A stretch of DNA of 64,000 bases from Paenibacillus wulumuqiensis (GCF_000971965.1 NZ_LAQP01000001.1:496001-560000), one strand, 5' to 3'; counted from the stretch's first letter, positions 12,430 to 21,382 are shown. Notes: generated by a model from the letters alone, not told the origin. A program made the numbers and translations.

Positions 12430-13662
12430 ATGTCAGATTTCCAAACAAAGCTAGAACAATATGCTGAGCTCGCTGTCCGTGTGGGTGTGAACATCCAGCC
12501 GGGACAACGCTTCATTATTAATGCTCCGATCCACGCAGCGGAATTTGTACGCCTCGTGACCCGCAAAGCCTATGAAGCTGGCGCCATTCTGGTCAAAGTA
12601 AACTGGAATGATGATCAGATCACCCGTCTGCGCTACGAACTGGCGCCGGATGAGTCTTTTGAGATCGGTCCCAAATGGTACGCTGCCGAGATGGAAGAGC
12701 TGGCTGTAGACGGCGGAGCTGTCCTGCATGTCGTAGCCGACGATCCCGACCTGCTCAAAGGTATCGACTCCAAGCGCATTGCCGCTTCCCAAAAAGCATC
12801 CAGCACAGTGATGTCCAAATACCGCGAATATGTACAATCCGACAAGCTCAGCTGGTCGATCGTCGCTGTACCTTCCGAGTCCTGGGCAGCGAAAGTATTC
12901 CCGGATGAGTCTCCGGAAGCACAGATCAGCACGATGTGGGATTATATTTTCAAATCCGTCCGTGTTGGTGACGGCGATGCCGTAGCTGCATGGAAAGAAC
13001 ATGTGAAAACACTGAATGAAAAATCCGATTATTTGAATAAAAAAGCCTACAAACAGCTTCATTATGTGGCACCGGGCACCGACCTGACCATCGGCCTGCC
13101 AAAAGGCCATATCTGGGCAGCTGCCGACAGTATCAGTCAGCGTGGAGATGCCTTTATCGCCAACATGCCGACAGAGGAAGTATTCACGGCTCCGCTAAAA
13201 ACCGATGTCAACGGTTATGTAAGCAGCACCAAGCCGCTCAGCTATGGCGGTACGATTATCGATAACTTCAAACTGACGTTCAAAGATGGACGTATCGTTG
13301 GCGTGGAAGCAGAGCAAGGCCAGGAAACGCTGGAACATTTGGTAGAAATGGATGAAGGCGCCCATTACCTCGGTGAAGTGGCTCTGGTCCCTCATCGCTC
13401 CCCGATCTCCATGTCCAATATTCTGTACTACAATACGCTGTTCGACGAGAACGCATCGAATCACCTGGCGATCGGCAGTGCCTACGCCTTTAACCTGCAG
13501 GGCGGCAAAGAGCTGTCTCGCGAAGAGCTGACCGAGCGCGGTCTCAACAACAGTCTGGTACACGTGGACTTTATGATTGGTTCCGGCGAAATGGATATTT
13601 ACGGCATTACCGAAGACGGCCAGCAGGAGCCTGTATTCAAACAGGGCGGCTGGGCATTCTAA
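12430..13662 (+). CDS. ampS: M29 aminopeptidase (AmpS/thermophilic aminopeptidase family)
   Basis: A cytosolic metallo-aminopeptidase of 411 residues that removes N-terminal residues from peptides. The sequence follows the M29 family end to end: the N-terminal LEQYAELAVRVGVNIQPGQ, and the C-terminal metal-binding half with NHLAIGSAYAFNLQGGKELSREEL and LVHVDFMIGSGEMDIYG carrying the conserved His/Asp ligands. The ATG at 12430 is preceded by GGAGG at 8 nt; an in-frame ATG 30 nt upstream lacks such a site. It is monocistronic and ends before a strong terminator. Confidence 0.92.
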   Translation: MSDFQTKLEQYAELAVRVGVNIQPGQRFIINAPIHAAEFVRLVTRKAYEAGAILVKVNWNDDQITRLRYELAPDESFEIGPKWYAAEMEELAVDGGAVLHVVADDPDLLKGIDSKRIAASQKASSTVMSKYREYVQSDKLSWSIVAVPSESWAAKVFPDESPEAQISTMWDYIFKSVRVGDGDAVAAWKEHVKTLNEKSDYLNKKAYKQLHYVAPGTDLTIGLPKGHIWAAADSISQRGDAFIANMPTEEVFTAPLKTDVNGYVSSTKPLSYGGTIIDNFKLTFKDGRIVGVEAEQGQETLEHLVEMDEGAHYLGEVALVPHRSPISMSNILYYNTLFDENASNHLAIGSAYAFNLQGGKELSREELTERGLNNSLVHVDFMIGSGEMDIYGITEDGQQEPVFKQGGWAF

Positions 13663-13769
13663 AGAATGATTAATCCCAGTAAGATACGCAGCTCTTTTCC
13701 TTTGCAGCTGGGCATCTTGTAGCAATCGGGCAATAGGCATATCATTTGATTTGCGCCTGAATGCATACC

Positions 13770-13806
13770 AAAAAGGCAGCTTCCCATTATCGGGAGCTGC
13801 CTTTTG
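13770..13806 (+). terminator. Terminator of ampS
   Basis: AAAAGGCAGCT and AGCTGCCTTTT arms with CCC/GGG inside and an AT-rich loop. A T-run follows on plus and there is also a T-run on minus, so it may also end the convergent alcohol dehydrogenase transcript. Confidence 0.8.
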
Positions 13807-13929
13807 TTATATCCACAGCAGTTATAAAAGGAACCTGCGTATTATATACATATGCCGTGTCGGAAATAAGAAAGTGATTAGGCTGCCTACGTAGGCACCT
13901 GACTGTTCATCGCCTGGCTTGCCAATCCC

Positions 13930-15072
13930 TTAAGGCTGCAGAATAACCTTGATACAATCTTCTTTTTTGTCATTGAAAATATCATATCCGCGCTCTGCAT
14001 CGCTCAGCGATATTTTATGCGTAATAATATCGGTCGCATCGAATTTGCCGCTGACGACCTGCTGGAACAGTTCCGGCAGATAATGAATCGCCGGTGCCTG
14101 GCCCAATGCCAGCTTGATGTTCCGCTCAAACAGATGGCCCAGTGGGAACATATTGTAACGCAGTCCGTATACGCCGGTCACCTGAATCGTACCGAATTTG
14201 CGTACTACATTGGATGCCATATTAAAGGCGCCCAGGCCGCCACCCTGGAGTTTGAGATTGGTAGCAACTTTCTCTGCCGCGGATTTCTCCGCATCCAGTC
14301 CTACACAATCGATAACAACGTCCGCTCCACCGCTGGTCAGCTCCAGCAGATATTGATCCACATCCGCTACTTCCTTGAAATTAACGACTTCCACGTTATT
14401 TGTACGCTTGGCATGAGCCAGACGATAATCAACATGGTCTACCGCGATGACCCGTTTTGCTCCTTTTTGCCAGGCAAACTTTTGAGTCAGCAATCCAACC
14501 GGGCCACAGCCCAGTACGATAACCGTATCTCCCGGCTTCACATTTCCGCTTTCTACACTCCAGTAAGCGGTTGGGATGATGTCAGACAGAAACAGTACCT
14601 GCTCATCCGGCATTTCCGATTCTGCGGGAATCACAAAAGGAATAAAGTTGGCATAAGGCACACGCATAAGCTCGGCCTGTCCCCCTGCATATCCACCGTA
14701 TGTGTCCGAAAAGCCGAAATAAGCACCTGTATCTTTTGGTCCTTCTTCATTGGCATTGTCACATTGGCTTTCCATCTGGTTTTTACAGAAGAAGCATTCA
14801 CCACAGGCTACGTTAAACGGGATAACCACGCGGTCACCCTTTTTCACTCGGGTTACATTCGGTCCTACCTCTTCTACAATCCCCATCGGTTCATGCCCGA
14901 TAACATAATCATCATGCATACCTGGAATCTCACCATTGAAAATATGCAGATCCGATCCGCAAATCGCTGTCGACGTAATCCGGACGATAATATCATCGTC
15001 TTTCTGGATTGTAGGATCGGCTACCTCTTTTACTTTCACTTTTTGTTTGCCCTGATAAGTTAGCGCCTTCAT
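13930..15072 (-). CDS. Zinc-dependent alcohol dehydrogenase (FDH-like, AdhB type)
   Basis: A medium-chain zinc alcohol dehydrogenase of 380 residues that oxidises an alcohol or aldehyde adduct with NAD(P). Catalytic zinc ligands are in AICGSDLH and GHEPMG; structural-zinc cysteines appear in ACGECFFCKNQMESQC; the Rossmann motif is LGCGPVG. The long insertion around NANEEGPKDTGAYFGFSDTYGGYAGGQAE is typical of the glutathione-independent formaldehyde-dehydrogenase-like branch (B. subtilis AdhB). Three ATGs occur in a row; the third (15072) has the best spacing from AAAGGGG. The substrate is not determinable from sequence. Confidence 0.88.
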   Translation of the reverse strand: MKALTYQGKQKVKVKEVADPTIQKDDDIIVRITSTAICGSDLHIFNGEIPGMHDDYVIGHEPMGIVEEVGPNVTRVKKGDRVVIPFNVACGECFFCKNQMESQCDNANEEGPKDTGAYFGFSDTYGGYAGGQAELMRVPYANFIPFVIPAESEMPDEQVLFLSDIIPTAYWSVESGNVKPGDTVIVLGCGPVGLLTQKFAWQKGAKRVIAVDHVDYRLAHAKRTNNVEVVNFKEVADVDQYLLELTSGGADVVIDCVGLDAEKSAAEKVATNLKLQGGGLGAFNMASNVVRKFGTIQVTGVYGLRYNMFPLGHLFERNIKLALGQAPAIHYLPELFQQVVSGKFDATDIITHKISLSDAERGYDIFNDKKEDCIKVILQP

Positions 15073-15428
15073 CATCATTCCCCTTTCCGGATGTGTTCAT
15101 GAGAGTATCGTCTTTGGCATAAGGTCATACATGTGCTGAAAAATAAAATAAGCAGAAATCACATTTCTTTTTTGTATTAACTCTTTTTGTATTAACCATA
15201 ACCTTCCTTTTATTAACAACTTACAAATAAATAGTAGTGTTTACGCTTAAGCGATACTTAATGGAATATCTGGGCTTTTCCGTTAACCGCTCCTCCCTCT
15301 CCCACTCCAAAACAAGACAGATAGCAAAAGATTAGTTCGCTCGCAAGAAGGGTAAATGAGGTAGAACAGGCGATTACCTATCGGGTACAGCCTTATATGC
15401 AGCCAAAGACGGAAGGGAGTTTGTAATC
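15073..15428. other. Divergent intergenic region, alcohol dehydrogenase / yteA
   Basis: 356 nt. Close to the dehydrogenase start are three direct TATTAAC repeats (15175-15181, 15190-15196, 15211-15217), each after a T-rich run, which read GTTAATA toward the dehydrogenase. The yteA side is less AT-rich; no promoter was identified with confidence. Confidence 0.45.
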
Positions 15429-16202
15429 ATGAAACATTTAACGGAATCTCAAATAGAGGAATTGAAAAACAGCTTATTGGAGGAAAAGCAGCAGCTGGAA
15501 CACCATTTTGAAGCGGATAAAGATCGTATGGACGACGGCACAATCGAATCGCAGCGCATGTCTACCGGTGAACTGACTGCTGTTGATAACCATCCCGCGG
15601 ATCTCGGTACAGAGACATTCGAACGCGGACGCGATCTGGCGATTGATGATCAAATGAACAATACGCTGGATCAAGTTAATGCCGCACTCGAACGAATTGA
15701 AAATGGAACATATGGTGTCAGCGAAGTGAGCGGCAAGGAAATTCCGTTTGAACGCCTGCAGGCACTGCCATTTACTACGTATCTGGTCGATGAGAGTCCG
15801 CATGACAGTGTGAGCGACTACCGCCCTGTTGAAGAAGATATTATTACTCCGGCAGCCAAAGGTTCCGGTGAGAACCGTCAGCAGAATACAGGTCGCTTTG
15901 ATGATGCAGGCGCCTGGCAGGCAGTTGAGGATTACGGAGTAGCCGATTCTCCTGCCCTCAGTGCACAGCGTGAAGTGCACAACTATAATGATCTGGCCGA
16001 AGGCCGGGAAAGTAACGATAACTTTACCGAGAGTGTCGAGACTTTTGCTGCCAACGATATTGACGGCAGCAACCAGCACATCGAACAGGGTGAAGCGGTT
16101 GAAGTGTATCAGGATAAAGGCGAAGGCGACATCGAGCTGCAAATTGACGAAGCGGATGAAGAAGTCAATGCGGATGTGGAAGAAGCGGACCGCCGCCGCT
16201 AA
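15429..16202 (+). CDS. yteA: YteA-like sporulation protein, cysteine-free TraR/DksA fold
   Basis: A 257-residue protein related to YteA, a TraR/DksA-type family associated with sporulating Bacilli. The N-terminal 90 residues form the coiled coil (MKHLTESQIEELKNSLLEEK), with ELTAVDNHPADLGTETFERGRDLAIDD and ENGTYGVSEVSGKEIPFERLQALP. At the finger position the zinc ligands are serines and the whole protein contains no cysteine, so it cannot hold the C4 zinc of DksA. The C-terminal 120 residues are acidic and poorly conserved in appearance. The ATG has AAGGGAG upstream. Role inferred: structural or regulatory protein in sporulation. Confidence 0.75.
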   Translation: MKHLTESQIEELKNSLLEEKQQLEHHFEADKDRMDDGTIESQRMSTGELTAVDNHPADLGTETFERGRDLAIDDQMNNTLDQVNAALERIENGTYGVSEVSGKEIPFERLQALPFTTYLVDESPHDSVSDYRPVEEDIITPAAKGSGENRQQNTGRFDDAGAWQAVEDYGVADSPALSAQREVHNYNDLAEGRESNDNFTESVETFAANDIDGSNQHIEQGEAVEVYQDKGEGDIELQIDEADEEVNADVEEADRRR

Positions 16203-16241
16203 TCATTTTCTACTTCTACTTATTTTTTACTTAATTATTAT

Positions 16242-16277
16242 AAAAATCCCGTATTCAACCGAGAATACGGGATTTTT
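16242..16277 (+). terminator. Terminator of yteA
   Basis: Near-perfect hairpin TCCCGTATTC/GAATACGGGA flanked by A5 and T5, 40 nt after the stop. It can work in both directions. Confidence 0.85.
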
Positions 16278-16325
16278 GCATCTGATTTTACAGATGATTA
16301 GGCAGCTCATCCGAGCTGAATATCA

Positions 16326-16385
16326 AAAAAGAGCCATGCCGCTTGTATAAGGCTATCTCCTGTACAAACGGTATGGCTCTTTTGA
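16326..16385 (-). terminator. Terminator of the CNNM-family gene
   Basis: A long-looped hairpin with AAAGAGCCAT and ATGGCTCTTTT arms plus CCG/CGG and TTGTA/TACAA pairings. On the minus strand TTTTTT follows. It lies directly after the stop at 16390. Confidence 0.75.
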
Positions 16386-16389
16386 GGGA

Positions 16390-17769
16390 TCAGGCGAGTG
16401 CCTGATTGGTCGTCACAGCAAACTGCGTAATGACCAGCTTAATTCTGGAAATCCGCTTGTTCTCCGTTTCTTCCACTACAAATAAATGCCCGTCATGTGC
16501 CACGCTCTGTCCTACTTGCGGGGGCAGCGACTCTACGCGAGAGTACAGCCATCCGCCGATGGTATCATATTCGGTGGAATCCAGATCCAGCGAGAATCGA
16601 GTGTTGATCTCTTCGATCAGCATCAGTCCATCAATGGAATACGTCATTTCATTGATAGGTTCTACCGCTGGACGTTCATGGTCAAACTCATCCTGAATTT
16701 CTCCGACGATTTCTTCCATAATATCCTCGAGTGTTACCAGACCGGCTGTACCGCCATATTCATCAATCAAAATCGCGATCTGCGTCTTGCCACGCTGCAT
16801 CAGCTTCATCAGTTCGCTGATTTTGATCGATTCCGGTACAGCAATAATCGGACGAATCAGTTTTGCGGAGTCTGTAATCTGATAACGCATCAGATCCTTG
16901 ATATGCAGGAAACCGACAATATGGTCCTTGTCCCCATCACATACCGGATAACGGGTGCGCATGCCATCAAAGGCAATCTGCAGATTCTCTTCACGAGAAG
17001 CGTGCAGACTCAGACAGATCATCTCCGTACGTGGAATCATAATCTCATGGGCGGTTGTATCTGCGAATTCAAATATATTATCAACCAGCGCCAGTTCGGT
17101 ATTATCGATCAGTCCGCTCTTGTTGCTTTCTTTCATGAGTATGCGTATCTCTTCTTCTGTATGAGCGGATTCCAGTTCGGAGGCCGGAGCGATTCCGAAT
17201 AGCTTCAGCAGGGCATTCGCCATGCCGTTCAACATCCAGATAAAAGGATACATGATTTTATGGAATACGAACATCGGTCCGGCTGTCCACAATGTCACAC
17301 TTTCCGCTTTGCGGATTGCCAGTGACTTGGGTGCGAGCTCACCGAGTACAATATGCAGTATCGTGATTACCACAAAGGCGATAATAATCGATACGCTGTG
17401 TACGGCTACTTCATTATTCCAGCCAATTGCTGCAAATATCGGCCTTATCAGTCCAGCGATTGCCGGTTCACCAATCCAGCCAAGTCCCAGGGAAGCCAGT
17501 GTGATTCCCAACTGACAGGCTGATAGATAGGCATCCAGGTTACTAACGATCGACTGTGCAAAACGCGCCCGTGCATTCCCTGCATCGACCAGCGTCTCCA
17601 GACGACTGCTGCGAATTTTGACCATTGCAAATTCCGCCGCAACAAAAAAACCATTTAACAAAACAAGAATGAATACAAAAAATAAATTCCACAAACTGGG
17701 TAAGGGGTCAGTCAAGTGTATCTCCCGCACTGTCTGCTGCAACATTTCATCAGACAGCAGCGGGTTCAC
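16390..17769 (-). CDS. HlyC/CorC (CNNM) family membrane protein
   Basis: A membrane protein of up to 459 residues with the CNNM/hemolysin-C plan: a DUF21 domain of three or four transmembrane segments (about 25-205, with ILVLLNGFFVAAEFAMVKIRSSR and GELAPKSLAIRKAE), a cytosolic CBS pair (about 215-350, MIPRTEM and GGTAGLVTLEDIMEEIVGEIQDE), and a C-terminal CorC_HlyC domain. Homologues are implicated in Mg2+ or other divalent export. The start is uncertain: the GTG at 17769 overlaps AAGGAGG. An in-frame CTG at 17760 has 8-nt spacing and could be the real start; the next ATG is too far from the site. Monocistronic, divergent from ugpA. Confidence 0.88.
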   Translation of the reverse strand: MNPLLSDEMLQQTVREIHLTDPLPSLWNLFFVFILVLLNGFFVAAEFAMVKIRSSRLETLVDAGNARARFAQSIVSNLDAYLSACQLGITLASLGLGWIGEPAIAGLIRPIFAAIGWNNEVAVHSVSIIIAFVVITILHIVLGELAPKSLAIRKAESVTLWTAGPMFVFHKIMYPFIWMLNGMANALLKLFGIAPASELESAHTEEEIRILMKESNKSGLIDNTELALVDNIFEFADTTAHEIMIPRTEMICLSLHASREENLQIAFDGMRTRYPVCDGDKDHIVGFLHIKDLMRYQITDSAKLIRPIIAVPESIKISELMKLMQRGKTQIAILIDEYGGTAGLVTLEDIMEEIVGEIQDEFDHERPAVEPINEMTYSIDGLMLIEEINTRFSLDLDSTEYDTIGGWLYSRVESLPPQVGQSVAHDGHLFVVEETENKRISRIKLVITQFAVTTNQALA

Positions 17770-17920
17770 CTCCTTCGAATATTAGATTTTTGAATTTGAA
17801 GCCATTGTACATGTATCATCAATTTCCCAATGCATTCACCTCTTTCTATATGTAAGGATAGACGATACCTGATTATATTATAGCTCTAAAACAGGCACAG
17901 TCAAATAGGGATATGGCTTA

Positions 17921-17974
17921 CTTACAATTTTTTTACAATCCTGCTCATTTCCGTTAACATGTGCTCTTTATACT
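17921..17974 (+). promoter_or_regulatory. PhoP-box-like promoter of the ugp operon
   Basis: Half-sites CTTACA (17921), TTTACA (17932) and TTAACA (17954) fall on an exact 11-bp period (the slot at 17943 is degenerate). This matches the TTHACA-N5 repeats bound by PhoP in Bacillus. A good -10, TATACT, is at 17969-17974, which places the boxes at about -60 to -22, the core PhoP-binding region of activated promoters. TTTACA-17-TAACAT could also act as a sigma-A promoter. An inverted repeat GTGCTC/GAGCAC (17961-17989) overlaps the start region. Confidence 0.6.
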
Positions 17975-18049
17975 TTAGCAGGTGAGCACAAAATGGCGAA
18001 TATCCTGTTTTCCGTTCTATGAATGATTAATGAAAGTGAGGTTAGATTC

Positions 18050-19000
18050 TTGGACAAGTCTTCTGCGGTTCCCGTCAAGTCCGGTATTCAACATACTCGT
18101 TCGGCAGTTCGTCTGCCGCGCCGGGCCAGACGCTGGCATGAATATGTACTGGCGATGATGTTCCTGGCGCCTTCTATCTTACTGTTCGGCATATTCCTGT
18201 TTTACCCGCTGATCAAGTCCGTGTATCTGAGTGTCCATTCCACCACACCACGTGGCGAGGTCGCCAAGTTTATCGGATTGCGTAATTTTGAGAAACTGTT
18301 TGATTCCGGTCACTTTTTGAACAGCCTCTGGGTGACATTTGAATTTATGCTGTTCACGGTACCTACTTCCATTGTACTTGCACTGATTCTGGCTGCGATC
18401 TGCCGGACGCATCTGAGAGGAACCAAGTTGTTCCGCTTTATCTTCTCGCTTCCGCTGGCGATCTCGGTCAGTACCGGTTCGGTCATCTGGATGGTGCTGT
18501 TTCACCCGACGCTCGGTACGCTCAACTATCTGCTGCAGGCGGCCGGACTGCCGGCTGTACAGTGGCTGACCGATCCGAACTGGGCGCTGATATCCATTTC
18601 GATCATGACGGTATGGATGAATCTGGGCTTTCTGTTCATTCTGCTGCTCGGCGGGATGGAAGGCGTACCGGAAGACATTTATGAGAGTGCCAAAATGGAT
18701 GGTGCCGGGCCAATGCGTACTTTTGTACAGCTGACCCTGCCGCTGATCTCGCCGACGATTTTCTTTGCAAGTGTCACTTCGATGATCGGTGCGTTTCAGT
18801 CTTTTGGACAGATCCATATATTAACCAAAGGGGGACCGATGAACAGCACGAATGTGCTCGTCTACAATCTGTATCAGGACGCTTTTGTTAATTTCCGGTT
18901 TGGCTCAGGCAGCGCGCAGGCGCTCGTACTCTTTGTACTCATCCTGATCCTGACGATCATCCAGTTCAAATTTGGAGAAAAGAAGGTGCATTACCAGTGA
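18050..19000 (+). CDS. ugpA: Glycerol-3-phosphate ABC transporter permease UgpA
   Basis: An inner-membrane permease of 316 residues with six transmembrane segments and the ABC-coupling EAA loop (EDIYESAKMDGAGPMRTFVQLTLPLISPT). It belongs to the MalF/UgpA type of carbohydrate uptake (CUT1) transporter. The TTG at 18050 is preferred because GTGAGG lies 8 nt upstream; an in-frame ATG at 18023 would place the site inside the gene. It overlaps ugpE by 4 nt. Substrate assignment rests on the downstream binding protein, which looks like UgpB. The ATPase is not in this cluster, so a shared MsmX/UgpC-type ATPase is presumably encoded elsewhere. Confidence 0.85.
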   Translation: MDKSSAVPVKSGIQHTRSAVRLPRRARRWHEYVLAMMFLAPSILLFGIFLFYPLIKSVYLSVHSTTPRGEVAKFIGLRNFEKLFDSGHFLNSLWVTFEFMLFTVPTSIVLALILAAICRTHLRGTKLFRFIFSLPLAISVSTGSVIWMVLFHPTLGTLNYLLQAAGLPAVQWLTDPNWALISISIMTVWMNLGFLFILLLGGMEGVPEDIYESAKMDGAGPMRTFVQLTLPLISPTIFFASVTSMIGAFQSFGQIHILTKGGPMNSTNVLVYNLYQDAFVNFRFGSGSAQALVLFVLILILTIIQFKFGEKKVHYQ

Positions 19001-19821
19001 GACCCAACATCCTGCGCACCGGTCTGGCCTATCTGATTCTGGCTGCCGCTGCGATCCTGATCCTGTTTCCTTTCTGGACCGCTTTATCCAATTCACTGAT
19101 GACCGAGTCAGAATCGGCTACATATCCGCCAAAGTTTTTCCCGACCAGCCTGAATCTGGACAACTTTGCCAATGTACTTACCGCTATTCCCATTATCCGT
19201 TTTATCGTTAACAGCTTTCTGACCAGTGGAATCATTACGGTCGGTAACCTGATCACCGCTTCCATGGCAGCCTATGCATTCGCTTTTCTGCGCTTTCCAG
19301 GGCGCAAGCTGCTGTTCGCGCTGTTCATGGCGACGATGATGATTCCATGGGAAGTAACTGTTATTCCCAACTATCTGACCGTACGCAGCTGGGGCTGGCT
19401 GGATTCCTATGCCGGATTGACCGTGCCTTTTCTCGCTACAGCGTTTGGTACGTTTTTGATGCGTCAGTTTTTCCTCCAGCTGCCCAAAGAACTGATGGAA
19501 GCTGCGCGTATTGATGGGTGTGGACATATCCGTATTTTCGCATCGCTTGCCCTGCCGCTCGCCATGCCGGGACTCGCTACGCTCGGGGTCTACTCGTTCC
19601 TCAATCACTGGAACATGTATCTGTGGCCGCTGCTGATTACGAATACGGAGAATATGCGTACCGTACAGATCGGGATCAGCATGCTGCAATTTGCCGAGAT
19701 GACCGCCTGGAATCTGGTCATGGCCGGTATTGTGCTGGTGCTGCTGCCTTCCCTGCTCATGCTCGCAATCGGACTGGGACGTCTGGTTGGCGGCCTGACA
19801 ACTGGTGCGCTGAAAGGCTGA
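18997..19821 (+). CDS. ugpE: Glycerol-3-phosphate ABC transporter permease UgpE
   Basis: The second permease subunit (274 residues, six transmembrane segments) with the EAA motif KELMEAARIDGCGHIRIFASLALPLAMPGL. Translation begins at a GTG that overlaps the ugpA stop (GTGA), indicating translational coupling. The C-terminus follows the MalG/UgpE pattern. It forms a heterodimer with UgpA in the membrane. A 181-nt gap separates it from ugpB. Confidence 0.85.
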   Translation: MRPNILRTGLAYLILAAAAILILFPFWTALSNSLMTESESATYPPKFFPTSLNLDNFANVLTAIPIIRFIVNSFLTSGIITVGNLITASMAAYAFAFLRFPGRKLLFALFMATMMIPWEVTVIPNYLTVRSWGWLDSYAGLTVPFLATAFGTFLMRQFFLQLPKELMEAARIDGCGHIRIFASLALPLAMPGLATLGVYSFLNHWNMYLWPLLITNTENMRTVQIGISMLQFAEMTAWNLVMAGIVLVLLPSLLMLAIGLGRLVGGLTTGALKG

Positions 19822-20002
19822 TCCTACTCGCAGCAAGTGTTCTTATTAACGGAATGCACTTCCCGCTTCTTGCTTGTGCACATCATACGTATGGTATGCA
19901 GGATGCAGTATTGACTACGGTGCGTGTTATCTGATTTATCTGCTTTATTCAATTCATTTATTAGAGCAACCTACTAAATTATATTAAAGGAGAATGTTCA
20001 TC
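19822..20002. other. Spacer between ugpE and ugpB
   Basis: This gap is unusually long for an ABC operon. It contains a 10-bp palindrome CATACGTATG (19884-19893) and a TTGACT hexamer (19911-19916) without a good -10. A secondary promoter or RNA processing site that raises binding-protein output is possible; no terminator was seen. Confidence 0.35.
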
Positions 20003-21382
20003 ATGAAATTCAAACCTTTTTGGCGTCGCAAATGGAGTCTGCTCGGCATGAGTCTGTTCTTGTTCCTGGCAGCCTGCAGCGGCGGACAATCTTCACAGGG
20101 TTCCGAACCGGCTGCTGCCGCTGAAAGTGAAGCTTCCTCCGGTCCGGTCAAAGTCGTATGGTGGCACTCCATGAGCGGTGAGCTGGGCAAGACGGTAGAC
20201 AGTCTGGTCAAGCAGTTCAATGACTCCCAGAAAGATGTACAGGTAGAAGCCGTGTATCAGGGTGAATACGATGAAGGTTTGAACAAATTCAAAGCAGCCA
20301 TGGGTTCCGGCAGCGGTCCGACCATGATGCAGACGTACGAAGTCGGCAGCCGCTTCATGATCGATTCCCAAGCGGTTACGCCAATGCAGCAGTTTATCGA
20401 CGCCGATAAATTTGATGTATCCCAGCTGGAAGAAAATATTCTGAGCTACTATACATTTGATAACAAGCTGTACTCCATGCCTTTTAACACATCCAACCCG
20501 ATTCTCTATTATAACAAGGATGCCTTCAAAGCAGCCGGTCTGGACCCCGAGAATCCACCAACCACTTATGCTGATGTGGAAAAAGCAGCCAAAGCACTGA
20601 CCAAAGACGGCCAATCCGGCGGTTCCTTCCCGATCTATGGCTGGTTGATGGAACAGCTGCTTGCCAATCAGGATGTAGAACTGCTCAACAACAGCAACGG
20701 ACGCAGTGGTCTGGCGACCGAATCCATGCTGAATTCCGATGCAGCCGTAAATACACTGACATGGTGGAAAAAGATGGTCGATGACGGTGTGATGCTGAAC
20801 CTCGGTCGTAAAACTGATGATACCAAAAAAGCTTTTGCAGCTGGTCAGATCGCCATGACGATGGACAGCACTGCTTCCCTGCGCGGTATCGTCAGTTCAG
20901 CTGAAGGCAAGTTCGAAGTCGGCACTGCTCCTATTCCCAAGCCTTCTGCCGATTACAAAGGCAAAGGCGGCGTAATCGTCGGCGGCGCAAGTCTGTGGAT
21001 TATGAACGACAAACCGGAAGCCGAACAGCAGGCAGCATGGAAATTCATCAAGTTCCTGACCGAGCCTTCCACTCAAGCTTACTGGAATGTAAACACAGGT
21101 TATTTCCCAATTACCAAAAAAGCCTATGACGAAGACCTGATCAAGGAAAACATGAAGAAATACCCGCAGTTCGAGACAGCTGTCAACCAGCTTCACAATA
21201 CCAAAATCGATCCGGCTACTCAGGGTGCGGTTATGGGTATTTTCCCGGAAGCCCGTCAGCTGACCGAGACAGCGATGGAAGAAGCCATCAACGGCTCCAA
21301 ATCGCCAAAACAGGCACTTGATGATGCAGCCGCCCAGATTACCCAGAAGCTCCAGGATTACAACGATTCAATTGCACAATAA
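20003..21382 (+). CDS. ugpB: Glycerol-3-phosphate-binding lipoprotein UgpB
   Basis: An extracellular solute-binding lipoprotein of 459 residues. A basic N-terminus and hydrophobic segment end in lipobox LAAC with lipidated C25. The mature part begins VKVVWWHSMSGELGKTVDSLVKQFND and continues with a YEVGSRFMIDS segment, strikingly like the corresponding parts of E. coli UgpB, which binds glycerol-3-phosphate and glycerophosphodiesters. The ATG at 20003 has AAAGGAG 10 nt upstream; an ATG at 19994 touches that site. PhoP-like boxes at the operon promoter support a phosphate-scavenging role. Confidence 0.82.
   Translation: MKFKPFWRRKWSLLGMSLFLFLAACSGGQSSQGSEPAAAAESEASSGPVKVVWWHSMSGELGKTVDSLVKQFNDSQKDVQVEAVYQGEYDEGLNKFKAAMGSGSGPTMMQTYEVGSRFMIDSQAVTPMQQFIDADKFDVSQLEENILSYYTFDNKLYSMPFNTSNPILYYNKDAFKAAGLDPENPPTTYADVEKAAKALTKDGQSGGSFPIYGWLMEQLLANQDVELLNNSNGRSGLATESMLNSDAAVNTLTWWKKMVDDGVMLNLGRKTDDTKKAFAAGQIAMTMDSTASLRGIVSSAEGKFEVGTAPIPKPSADYKGKGGVIVGGASLWIMNDKPEAEQQAAWKFIKFLTEPSTQAYWNVNTGYFPITKKAYDEDLIKENMKKYPQFETAVNQLHNTKIDPATQGAVMGIFPEARQLTETAMEEAINGSKSPKQALDDAAAQITQKLQDYNDSIAQ

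Noticed and set aside
15330-15360. Sigma-B promoter for yteA (GGGTAA near 15350)
   Set aside because: A -10-like GGGTAA is present, but there is no GTTT -35 at the right distance.
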